Assembly: GCF_016918545.1 (NCBI RefSeq)
Contig: NZ_JAFFQC010000007.1
Span: forward strand, 62,001 to 126,000
DNA: 64,000 nt
Direction of reading: 5' to 3'
Source of the DNA: Desulfobulbus alkaliphilus
GTDB taxonomy: Bacteria; Desulfobacterota; Desulfobulbia; Desulfobulbales; Desulfobulbaceae
Part shown: positions 18,006-25,696 of the stretch, in pieces
How the letters are laid out: every line of letters begins with the position of its first letter
Numbering within the stretch: position 1 is the first letter of the stretch
Program-made: the position numbers and the translations under genes
Notes under the pieces: model-generated
Databases searched by the model: none
What the model was told of the DNA's origin: nothing
The model's input: the letters and a program-made list of their open reading frames with translations, nothing else

Positions 18006-19343
18006 TCAGCGAAGCTTTTCCCGCAAAGTTTTTCGATCAATTTTGAGAATGGCGGCCGCCCTGGTTTTGTTCCCCTGCACACTGGCCAGAACCTCACGAA
18101 TATATTCCGCTTCGTATTCGGCCAGACTGCGATCCAGTCGTTTAGTGATGGAGACCGTGGGTTTCAGGGTCGAGGGCAGATCCATGAGATCGATTGTTTC
18201 TCCCTCGCACATGAGAACCAGTTTCTGCACCAGGTTTTCAAGTTCCCGCACATTGCCAGGCCAGTGATAGGCCATCAGATGTTGTAAAGCCTCATCGCTG
18301 AAAGAAGGAACCGGATGCCCCAGGTCCTTGGCGAATTTTGCCCGGAAATGGTTAATTAACAGCAGGAGATCGTCACCCCGCTCCCGCAAAGGCGGTAGAG
18401 AGATGTCGATTACGTTGATTCGATAGTACAGGTCTTCTCTGAACAAACCCTTGTCGATCAACTGTACCAGGTTCTTGTTGGTGGCACAGATCATACGGGT
18501 ATCGATCTGTACGGCACTACTCGATCCCACCTTGTAGATGGTTTTCTCTTGAATGGCCCGTAACAGTTTGGCCTGCAGGGCCAGGCTGGCATCGCCGATC
18601 TCATCCAGGAAAAGCGTGCCTCCGTCGGCGATGGCAAAAAAACCGCTACGCGCGGTTCCTGCTCCGGTGAAGGCCCCTTTGACATGGCCAAACAATTCAC
18701 TTTCAATCAGGTTTTCCGGAATGGCTGTACAGTTGACCGGGACAAAGGGTGCTGATCGGCGTTTTCCAGCGTAATGGATGGAGCGGGCGACGAGTTCTTT
18801 TCCAGTGCCGCTCTCGCCGGAAATGTTCACGGTCGCCGACGTATCACCGGCCTTGCCGATCAGTTTGAACACCTGCTGCATGCTCGCCGATGCCCCGATG
18901 ATGCCATACGATTGCCCCGAGAGTGATTCACCGTGCGCCAATCGTTGACGCGTCATTTTTTCAACAATCGATCGAACCGCCTCCAGCAGTTCCCGTTCCG
19001 TGAAGGGTTTGGCCAGGTAATGTTCAGCGCCGGTCTTAATGGCTTCAACAGCCCCCTCGATGGAAGGATGACCGGTGATCATCATGATCTCGACATCCTT
19101 CAGATTGTTGCGAACATACTGAACCAGTTCCAGGCCGCTGACCCTGGGCATGCGCAGATCAGTGATGATCAAATCGAATACGGATGACGTAATAAGCTGC
19201 AGAGCTTCTTCAACGCACGAGCAGGTCCGCACCGCATAGCCTTCATCCTCGAGATGAGTCTGGATCACCTCGCGGGCATCGGCTGAATCGTCAACGACCA
19301 GAATTCTGAATAGTTCTGATTGGATATGTGTTTCTTTATCCAT
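18006..19343 (-). CDS. Sigma-54-dependent response regulator (NtrC family)
   Basis: 445 residues in three parts: a receiver (about 12-130) with acidic pair Asp18-Asp19, phospho-acceptor Asp62 in TDLRMP and Lys112 in LAKPF; an AAA+ sigma-54 interaction domain with Walker A GESGTGKE (176-183) and the sigma-54 contact loop GAFTGA (223-228); and a Fis-type helix-turn-helix ending [19 protein letters not shown]. All functional residues are intact, so it should activate sigma-54 promoters when phosphorylated. The histidine kinase gene ends 85 bp upstream on the same strand and is the likely partner; the BCCT transporter is downstream. Confidence 0.95.
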   Translation of the reverse strand: MDKETHIQSELFRILVVDDSADAREVIQTHLEDEGYAVRTCSCVEEALQLITSSVFDLIITDLRMPRVSGLELVQYVRNNLKDVEIMMITGHPSIEGAVEAIKTGAEHYLAKPFTERELLEAVRSIVEKMTRQRLAHGESLSGQSYGIIGASASMQQVFKLIGKAGDTSATVNISGESGTGKELVARSIHYAGKRRSAPFVPVNCTAIPENLIESELFGHVKGAFTGAGTARSGFFAIADGGTLFLDEIGDASLALQAKLLRAIQEKTIYKVGSSSAVQIDTRMICATNKNLVQLIDKGLFREDLYYRINVIDISLPPLRERGDDLLLLINHFRAKFAKDLGHPVPSFSDEALQHLMAYHWPGNVRELENLVQKLVLMCEGETIDLMDLPSTLKPTVSITKRLDRSLAEYEAEYIREVLASVQGNKTRAAAILKIDRKTLREKLR

Positions 19344-19428
19344 GAAACTGTCTCTCCGGACTGCTTCTCTTCTGCATGGCAGGTGTTATTGCTCAACGAT
19401 CCGCCCTGATTGGATCGATCACCATTGT

Positions 19429-20559
19429 TTACCGTTCTGTGCCCGCATACGCTGGAAAGGTAATGGTAAAAGTCGTCCCCTCTCCGACCCTGCTCTCTAC
19501 CTCGATCGTCCCGTCATGGGCCGAGACAATCCCGTGCACCACCGACAAACCCAGGCCGGTTCCTTGTTCCATGTCCTTGGTGGTGAAAAAGGGCAGAAAG
19601 ATCTGTTCCCTGGTCTGCCGGTCCATGCCGATGCCGGTGTCCTCGACGATCACTCGCACCACCTTGTCGGCACTGATCGTGCGCAAGGTCAGTGTGCCTC
19701 CGCTGTCCATGGCTTGGATGGCATTGATCACCAAGTTGATCAGCACCTGGGTGACCTGCGAGGCATCCGCCAGAATCGGCGCTATCTTCGGATCAAAGAC
19801 GGTCTTGAACCGGATGGCGCCCTTGGAGAAACGGGGCTCAATGAAGGCCATTCCCTCGGCCAGCACCTGGTTGAGATCTGTTTTGTTCTTATGCCTCGGC
19901 TTGGGGCTGCTGAACAGCATCAATTTTTTGATGATTTCCCGGGCATGCAAGATGGATTGAATAATTTTTTCGAGGTAGCGGACCGTCTGGGACGGTTCAT
20001 CGATTTTTTTTTTCGCCAACTGCGCAAAACCGAGAATACCGGCCAACGGTTCATTGAGTTCATGGGCTACCCCCGCTGTCAGCTGCCCCACCTTGGCGAG
20101 GCGGTCGGCATGCAGCAACTGGGTTTCCAACTCGGCCCGTTTCTCGTTGGCCAGTTTGATACCGATCATCAAGGAAACCTGATGAGCAATGGCCTGGAGA
20201 AGTTTACGCTCCTCGGGAAAAAAACCGATCTCCAGGTCTTCCGCAGCCTCCTCCCGCTGATGATAAAAAACCTCGATAGCCCCATGGGGGGAGGCTTCCA
20301 TCTTCAGGGTGTCGCGGAGTACATGGCCGGATTCCGTGAATCCTTCGGTTGTGTAGATCTTGTCCGCCACGATAATTCTTGCCCACACCTGATCAGGATA
20401 CCGAAAGGCCGAAGGCAGCACATCCACAATCGCCTGCAGGACTTCGGCAACCGTTGTTTCCGTGTCAGCAACAATCTTGGCAATTTCATACAAACAGGAA
20501 AGTTCCTTGTTGCGCTCAATTAACTTAGCCCGTTCCTCCAGCAATGCTTGTTCTTTCAT
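19429..20559 (-). CDS. Soluble GAF-domain sensor histidine kinase
   Basis: 376 residues from the ATG at 20559, chosen because AAGGA lies 7 bases ahead; an ATG at 20592 and the longer frame lack a Shine-Dalgarno. No membrane segment is visible, so the signal is probably cytoplasmic. A coiled coil (about 3-25) leads into a GAF-like sensor domain (to about 150). The phospho-acceptor segment is GVAHELNEPLAGILGFAQL, and the ATPase domain shows the N box NLVINAIQAM, G1 DTGIGM and G2 GTGLGLSV. This NtrB/AtoS-type architecture fits partnership with the sigma-54 regulator gene that follows. The signal is unknown. Confidence 0.92.
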   Translation of the reverse strand: MKEQALLEERAKLIERNKELSCLYEIAKIVADTETTVAEVLQAIVDVLPSAFRYPDQVWARIIVADKIYTTEGFTESGHVLRDTLKMEASPHGAIEVFYHQREEAAEDLEIGFFPEERKLLQAIAHQVSLMIGIKLANEKRAELETQLLHADRLAKVGQLTAGVAHELNEPLAGILGFAQLAKKKIDEPSQTVRYLEKIIQSILHAREIIKKLMLFSSPKPRHKNKTDLNQVLAEGMAFIEPRFSKGAIRFKTVFDPKIAPILADASQVTQVLINLVINAIQAMDSGGTLTLRTISADKVVRVIVEDTGIGMDRQTREQIFLPFFTTKDMEQGTGLGLSVVHGIVSAHDGTIEVESRVGEGTTFTITFPAYAGTER

Positions 20560-20773
20560 TCCCTGGTCCTTTCCGGCCTCCCGTCGCGTCATTCGACTAC
20601 AACCAGGTTTGCCTGGATCGAGAAGTTGGGGAGCCTGTCGGTTGGGGAGAAATGACCCGCCGACCGTAAATTCCCCGATCGACACCCGCCGAGGCACCTT
20701 CCTGTTGCCGGGAAGCATTGCCCCCCATTTTCCGTGCATAATCCATAGCAGCCAACGTCCTGACCGTAAAAAG

Positions 20774-20834
20774 CCTGGATCCGTGAGCGTTCGTCCGTGA
20801 TCCAAAACAAGCGTCCAGCCGTCATGGATTCAGG
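20774..20834 (+). repeat. Dispersed MITE-like element, copy 6 (61-bp deletion derivative)
   Basis: The intact left end (CCTGGATCCGTGAGCG then TTCGTCCGTG) is joined to the last ~35 bases, which end GTCCAGCCGTCATGGATTCAGG in two pieces. Flanks AAAAG and AAAAT match at 4 of 5. It lies 215 bp upstream of the histidine kinase start on the other strand. Confidence 0.88.
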
Positions 20835-20932
20835 AAAATAACTGCTCAACTGGATGAAAACAGAAAGGCATGATACTTGCTAAATATCCTGTATCTATCA
20901 ATGCCAACGGATAGAGCATCCTCTATGCGGGC

Positions 20933-21149
20933 GGTCATGACCACGCAAAGTCGGGCGCCTACGATCGCTTTCCCCCGAAGTGATCCGCGCAAAGATAGGA
21001 AAAGGTGACTCAGGAACAATGTCACCTGTCTAAACCACCCGAAATGGGAAAGCAAGTCTCATATCGGGTGACAATCAACACAACGGAGGTCAACCCTCCG
21101 TTACGGTACCCAACCAGAGCCGCTCCCGGACGGAGCGGCCCTTTTTTTT
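20933..21149 (+). ncRNA. Candidate structured leader RNA or small RNA (unclassified)
   Basis: Six potential stem-loops follow each other: GGTCATGACC (20933-20942); GATCGCTTT...GAAGTGATC (20963-20985); GGTGAC...GTCACC (21004-21026); CACCCGA...TCGGGTG (21036-21070, with further pairing inside); AACGGAGG...CCTCCGTT (21082-21102); and a strong terminator (21119-21149). Two CGCAAAG boxes (about 20944 and 20987) flank GCGCCTA. This faintly recalls the core of c-di-GMP-I (GEMM) riboswitches, but I cannot fit the full fold. It is either a riboswitch-like leader of the FemAB-type gene 64 bp downstream or an independent small RNA. The only open frame across it (21005-21229) looks non-coding. Confidence 0.45.
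21119..21149 (+). terminator. Strong rho-independent terminator
   Basis: GCCGCTCC pairs perfectly with GGAGCGGC around a CGGAC loop and is followed by CC and eight T. It closes the structured region before the FemAB-like gene and could be a regulated attenuator for it. Confidence 0.85.
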
Positions 21150-21213
21150 GTCTCGTCACCGTGTTGACGACCTGTTGCATCATCACAGGGAACACCTCAA
21201 GGAGAGTAGTGCC

Positions 21214-22272
21214 GTGCACTTGTCACTGAAACCGAAACAGCCACGGGAACTGTATCCAACAGATATTCTCTTTCAAAGCAGATACTGGGGAGAAGTAAAG
21301 GCCCGGCTGGGCTGGAAAACCTATGCTTTTGAAATGGACTCTTCCCGGCCCGGCAGGGATATGCTGGTGATCGTCAAACCCTTCAGTCCCGATGCCGTGG
21401 CAGCTTATGTGCCTCAAGGACCGGAATTCGCTCCTGATAAGGAGGAATACGGCCCTTTCCTGGAGGCGTTATCCGAATCGGTGCTGGAACATATGGACCG
21501 AGATATAGCGTTTATTCGCTACGATCTCCCGTGGGAATCACCCTATGCCGACGAAATGCAGCGGCAGAGCTGGCTCGATTTTCCCGAATCCAGGATCAGA
21601 GAGATGCGGATGAATTTCGGTACCAGGTACTGGAATCTCGTCAAAGCACCAGTCGATGTGACTGTTGCCAATACCTGCGTCATCGACCTGGATGGTGATG
21701 AAGCAAATATTCTGGCCCGCATGAAACCGAAAACACGATACAATATCAGACTGGCGGAACGTAAGGGGGTAGGAGTGCAGATCGTCTCCCCCGATCAACT
21801 GCCGATCTTTTACCGGTTGTATTGCCAGACTGCCCAGCGCAATGGCTTTCACGCCAGCGATTACCAGTATTTTGCTGCTCTTTTTTCGGCAAAAGAGCAG
21901 CAGGTTTCTTCACCGGAAGTCATGCTGCTGCTGGCGACTCATAAGCAGGATGCCCTTGCCGGGGCAATTGTGACCCTGTCGGAAAAAGGGGCTCTTTTCC
22001 TCCACGGGGGCTCATCCAATTATAAACGGGAGTTCATGGCCACATACCTCATGCACTGGAGGGCTATTGAGTATGCCTTGTCCCGGCAGTGCCGCACCTA
22101 CGATATGGGGGCGATCTCGCCCAGCGACGACCCGGCTCACTCGTTTTACGGCATGTATCGATTCAAAACCGGGTTCGGCGGCCGAATCGTGCACAACAGC
22201 GGCTCTTGGGACTATCCGGTGCTAAAAGAGGTCTATCGGAACTTCAGAAACTATGAAATGGTCCTCTCGTAA
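21214..22272 (+). CDS. FemAB-like peptidoglycan bridge aminoacyltransferase
   Basis: Member of the FemABX/GNAT-fold group that adds amino acids from aminoacyl-tRNA to cell-wall peptides (lipid II interpeptide bridge) or to related acceptors. 352 residues from GTG at 21214, with GGAG 9 bases ahead. Family segments include the N-terminal LFQSRYWGEVKARLGW, KTRYNIRLAERKGV and the C-terminal YDMGAISPSDDPAHSFYGMYRFKTGFGG split across two motifs. Gram-negative anaerobes usually lack an interpeptide bridge, so the true acceptor is open. The gene stands alone behind a structured leader ending in a terminator. Confidence 0.85.
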   Translation: MHLSLKPKQPRELYPTDILFQSRYWGEVKARLGWKTYAFEMDSSRPGRDMLVIVKPFSPDAVAAYVPQGPEFAPDKEEYGPFLEALSESVLEHMDRDIAFIRYDLPWESPYADEMQRQSWLDFPESRIREMRMNFGTRYWNLVKAPVDVTVANTCVIDLDGDEANILARMKPKTRYNIRLAERKGVGVQIVSPDQLPIFYRLYCQTAQRNGFHASDYQYFAALFSAKEQQVSSPEVMLLLATHKQDALAGAIVTLSEKGALFLHGGSSNYKREFMATYLMHWRAIEYALSRQCRTYDMGAISPSDDPAHSFYGMYRFKTGFGGRIVHNSGSWDYPVLKEVYRNFRNYEMVLS

Positions 22273-22416
22273 CAGGATCCGAGGCGCGCTGGCGAATAAA
22301 ATCGCAGGCATAAACATACTATTCTGGGATTACCTTTGACAACGTAGCAAAGAGTGATGAGAATAGAGGAGTTTGTGGCTGGATACTCACTCTGCTGACG
22401 CCACCAGGGATAGAAA

Positions 22417-22695
22417 GTGGTGTTCAATATCCTGATTCTGTCCGTTTCAGCCTTCCTGTTTCCGGCGGAAATCGTACTGTATTCAATCCTCTGCGCTCTG
22501 GTCACCATGCTGGCGACAAACAGCGTTTTCCACGGACTCAACGAACGGGCAGCTATCCTGATCATTTCGGAAAAAGCACCAGATCTAGCTGACATCCTGA
22601 CCTTGAAATACCGGTTTGGGGTCACCCGACTGCTTGGCCAAGGAGGATATCAGGACACCAGACTCATCAAGCCGCGAATGTTGCTCACTACATGA
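22417..22695 (+). pseudogene. C-terminal remnant of a YitT-family membrane protein
   Basis: A 92-residue frame whose first half is a hydrophobic segment and whose second half (ERAAILIISEKAPDLADI, then KYRFGVTRLLGQGGY) resembles the DUF2179 domain at the C-terminus of YitT proteins. The four or five preceding membrane helices are absent, and the end of the domain is also cut, so this is a both-ends-truncated relic. The 140 bp upstream to the FemAB gene show no homology I can recognise. Its TGA overlaps the ATG of the following gene, so it may still be translated. Assignment rests on recalled family pattern. Confidence 0.45.
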
Positions 22696-23078
22696 AAGGA
22701 GAACTGCATTTAAATGATAAAAGACACGGCCACTATCTCGGCACCGAGATTGCTGAAAAATGGTGGCACCGATCTTCTTGCGAGGGACTATTGGCGCGCG
22801 GCACCGGCGAGTTCTGGATCTATGATTCTGCCGTGCTTTTTCGACGTTACCTGACAAAAATCCCGACCGTGATTTCCTTCGATGATGTGGTTGATGTGAA
22901 GGTGGGCAGGTGGCATTCCGGGCGCTGGGCCGGTGGTTCGCCTGTGGTCAAGGTAGTGTGGGAAAACGCAGGCAATCGTCTCAGTTCTGGTTTTGTTTTT
23001 TCTTCCGATGTCCAAAAGACCGATCTGCTGGTTGAGGATATTCGATCGCATATGCGACATAGACCTCCTGGTCCCTAA
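22692..23078 (+). CDS. Conserved hypothetical small protein, possible PH-like fold
   Basis: 128 residues, hydrophilic and Trp-rich (GTEIAEKWWHR, GEFWIYD, GRWHSGRWAGGSPVVKVVW). The alternating strands followed by a C-terminal helix (VQKTDLLVEDIRSHMRHR) look like a bacterial pleckstrin-homology-type domain, but I cannot name a family with certainty. No signal peptide or membrane segment. The ATG at 22692 overlaps the stop of the YitT-like remnant; AAGGAG lies inside the frame rather than ahead of it, so the start is uncertain. Confidence 0.6.
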   Translation: MKGELHLNDKRHGHYLGTEIAEKWWHRSSCEGLLARGTGEFWIYDSAVLFRRYLTKIPTVISFDDVVDVKVGRWHSGRWAGGSPVVKVVWENAGNRLSSGFVFSSDVQKTDLLVEDIRSHMRHRPPGP

Positions 23079-23163
23079 AAATTTGTCCCTTGGCTCCATC
23101 TCCCCTTTACCACTGCGCTTACCCTTTTCGTGCCACTGCGAAAAGCTCCACACTCACCATATC

Positions 23164-23304
23164 ATGCACCAGATGCATGCCGAGACGTTCGAAGTATCTG
23201 CACGATCCATACAGTACACCCCAGAGATGGACTCTGTCGGGTACCGTTTAGCTGGTGCAGGTGCATATCGGGAGCAACTCCAGTATACGGCTCATATTAT
23301 TTAA
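23164..23304 (+). pseudogene. Possible C-terminal fragment of a GNAT acetyltransferase
   Basis: The frame starting MHQMHAETFEVSARSI and continuing GYRLAGAGAYREQLQY resembles the end of RimJ/RimL-type N-acetyltransferases (pattern H-x-x-x-A-x-x-F-E-x-N-x-x-S, then G-F-R-x-x-G-x-x-R-E). The N-terminal two thirds are missing. The whole 456-bp gap from 23079 to 23534 is otherwise without genes and looks like decayed DNA. The match is from memory only and weak. Confidence 0.28.
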
Positions 23305-23534
23305 CAGTCTTTATTTTTTATTCTATCAAATCATATAAATGTTGCAACAAATGGGTGATTTGACATCTGCATTCAAAGACATGCAAACCTCAAAAAGGTT
23401 GCCATGGGATAACCAGACTTGTACGTTAAATGAATCCTCTCACAGAAGAGATTCCAGAAAATTGAGGTCGGTCAAGAGGAGTGGTTCTTCAATGTTTCAA
23501 CAACGAAATCTCTACCACAAATCTGGAGGTTGTC

Positions 23535-24317
23535 ATGAGAACTTTGCTCTTTGCTCTTGTATTCATTTTGCTTTCTGGTTTTCCGGCTCTGGCCGGGATA
23601 GTAACCAAAACTGTATCCTACAATATTGACGAAAACATTTTCGAGGGAATCATTGTGTACGACAGCACTGCAAACAGCATTCGCCCCGGAGTACTTATGG
23701 TTCCCAACTGGATGGGACCGTCCGAGCAATCCCTGGAAAAGGCCGCCCGTGTTGCTGGAGACAAATATGTGGTGTTCATAATCGATATGTATGGTCGTGA
23801 GATCCGCCCAAAGGACAGCAGTGAGGCAGCAATAGCCGCCGGCCAGGTCCGTCAGGACAGGGAATTGATGCGCAAAAGGGTCAATGTTGCCCTGACAACG
23901 TTCAGGGAGCAGTCTGACGAAGTCCCTCTGGACCCCGCCAGAATTGCGGCAATTGGATTTTGTTTCGGCGGAGGCGTAGTTCTTGAATTAGCTCGCAGCG
24001 GCACGGAACTGAAGGGTGTGGTCTCCTTTCATGGCAATCTGGACACTCCGAATACCGCTGATGCACAAAACATCCAAGCCAAAGTTCTGGTTTTGCATGG
24101 CGCGGACGACCCCCTGGTTCCTGATGAACAGGTTCAGACGTTCATCAGTGAGATGCGAGATGGTGATGTCGACTGGCAATTGGTCCATTATGGCGGAGCT
24201 GTGCATTCATTTACCGATCCTTATGCGTCCATGCCCGGAAGGGCTGAATACCACCCTGAAGTGGCCCGGAGAGCATTCACGACAATGGAACTTTTTTTCC
24301 AGGAGATTTTTGATTGA
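23535..24317 (+). CDS. Secreted dienelactone hydrolase family protein
   Basis: Alpha/beta hydrolase of 260 residues with a signal peptide (about 1-20), so it acts outside the cytoplasm. The catalytic triad is visible as Cys143 in GFCFGGG, Asp192 in HGADDPLVP and His224 in GGAVHSFTD; a cysteine nucleophile is the hallmark of dienelactone hydrolases. The start at 23535 is supported by GGAGG shortly upstream. The classical cytoplasmic enzyme opens dienelactone in chloroaromatic breakdown; secreted relatives have unknown substrates. It has no clear operon partners. Confidence 0.88.
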   Translation: MRTLLFALVFILLSGFPALAGIVTKTVSYNIDENIFEGIIVYDSTANSIRPGVLMVPNWMGPSEQSLEKAARVAGDKYVVFIIDMYGREIRPKDSSEAAIAAGQVRQDRELMRKRVNVALTTFREQSDEVPLDPARIAAIGFCFGGGVVLELARSGTELKGVVSFHGNLDTPNTADAQNIQAKVLVLHGADDPLVPDEQVQTFISEMRDGDVDWQLVHYGGAVHSFTDPYASMPGRAEYHPEVARRAFTTMELFFQEIFD

Positions 24318-24545
24318 ATGTGCTCTGGCCTGATTCAATGGATGCTACTCTTCGTCATTGAACTCCGGCACTGTCTCGATGAACTTTTGTGAATAGAGGA
24401 CGGTCATAGTTGCATTTTAACAATGATGGTCCCTCAAGCATATTTTTATCAATCCATCCTTCGTGCATCTACTGGCCGTGTCAAAAAAATATCATATTAT
24501 AACAAAATGATACATTATTAGCGATGAGTGCAGCACTGTAAGCAG

Positions 24546-25157
24546 ATGAGAACTTTAACATCCACCTTTTCCGGCAGATTGTATAGAATATTACTGCTGA
24601 TGCTGCTTACAATCTGCATAGGAACACAGTCGGAATCTCAAGCATCTCAACAAGCCTGGCAGGCACTGCAAGAGGGTACAGCCGTAGGCCTTATTCGCCA
24701 CGCCATCGCCCCGGGAACAGGTGACCCGCCCGGGTTTCTACTTGGCGATTGTCTGACTCAGCGAAACCTTTCGCAGCGAGGTCGCATCCAATCTCAGCGT
24801 ATTGGCGAGTTCTTCCGCGCCCACGGAATCAGAGAGGCATCAATATACTCCAGCCAGTGGTGTCGCTGCCTGGAAACTGCCCGCCTGCTGGAACTTGGCC
24901 CCGTTACAGAACTGACATCTCTCAATTCTTTTTTTAACGATCGTGCTAATGGTCCGAAAAAGACAGAAAAAACTAGGGCCTTTGTCTCTGCTTATCAGGG
25001 AAAAAGGCCACTCATTCTCGTGACCCACCAGGTCAACATCACTGCTTTGACAGGTATATTTCCAGCCTCCGGGGAAATTATCATCGTACAAAGAACCGAA
25101 GACGGGCTGGGTCAAGTTCTGGGCCGATTCAACGTCCCTGCTGATCCAGCCCAGTGA
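24546..25157 (+). CDS. Exported histidine phosphatase superfamily protein
   Basis: 203 residues with a hydrophobic N-terminal segment (about 11-28), probably a signal peptide or anchor. The catalytic phospho-histidine is His52 in LIRHAIAPG, the second Arg lies in CRCLETARLL, and the second His in THQVNITALTG. The length and LIRHA-type signature match the small periplasmic branch of the family. No good Shine-Dalgarno was found; a GTG six codons earlier is possible. The AT-rich 228 bp upstream may hold its promoter. Substrate unknown. Confidence 0.85.
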   Translation: MRTLTSTFSGRLYRILLLMLLTICIGTQSESQASQQAWQALQEGTAVGLIRHAIAPGTGDPPGFLLGDCLTQRNLSQRGRIQSQRIGEFFRAHGIREASIYSSQWCRCLETARLLELGPVTELTSLNSFFNDRANGPKKTEKTRAFVSAYQGKRPLILVTHQVNITALTGIFPASGEIIIVQRTEDGLGQVLGRFNVPADPAQ

Positions 25158-25270
25158 TGTCCCTTTATTGCCAATGGGTTCGGTTGTCAATAAAAGACAA
25201 AAGCAGATTTGACCCCTCTTTATGACCCGTTTGCCACTAAAAACCCAGAAGCAGAACCCTTACTGACCCC

Positions 25271-25696
25271 TCACTGGAGATCTTGCTCCCCTGGCGGAGT
25301 ACCCCCATGCTGGATACTTTTCCGGAATCGTGAATCCGGGGGTTTCTGCCACGGCCACATATTGGTCATTTCAAGCTCGATGGCAAAACTTAAAAACGTC
25401 CGAATCAGTACGATCACCGCAAGAATTCCGACGTTGGTAAACGACATCTCGATGGCGACGGTCTTGATGATGTCCGCAGCCACCAGAAACTCAAGCCCCA
25501 GGAGAATACCCCGGGCGAGCTGAAGGCGGTAGGCCTGGAACAGATCTTTTTGGAACCCCTTAGTGACCAGCAGATAGACGTTGGTCACGGTGGCATAAAG
25601 CGAAAAAAGCAGGATCGTCCCGATCCCCATTAACTCGAGCAATGCAATGCTCCACTCTGCTACCTCCTGCACCAGTGCCATCATAGGCCCAGTCAT
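25271..25696 (-). CDS. DUF1622 family membrane protein
   Basis: 141 residues with three hydrophobic segments and the family core GILLGLEFLVAADIIKT followed by GILAVIVLIRTFLSFAIELE. Function unknown. Its start overlaps the stop of the RND pump gene by 4 bases (25693-25696), so it is the last gene of the second efflux operon and translationally coupled to it. The Pro/Gly-rich tail after WPWQKPP is likely disordered. Confidence 0.87.
   Translation of the reverse strand: MTGPMMALVQEVAEWSIALLELMGIGTILLFSLYATVTNVYLLVTKGFQKDLFQAYRLQLARGILLGLEFLVAADIIKTVAIEMSFTNVGILAVIVLIRTFLSFAIELEMTNMWPWQKPPDSRFRKSIQHGGTPPGEQDLQ

Noticed and set aside
20944-21000. c-di-GMP-I riboswitch
   Set aside because: Only short boxes match; the 5' half and the GGTAGC-type 3' part of the aptamer are not found. 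Kept only as an unclassified structured RNA.
22251-22625. 124-codon minus-strand frame opposite the FemAB-YitT gap
   Set aside because: No recognisable family, no Shine-Dalgarno, and it overlaps the FemAB end and the YitT-like fragment on the other strand.
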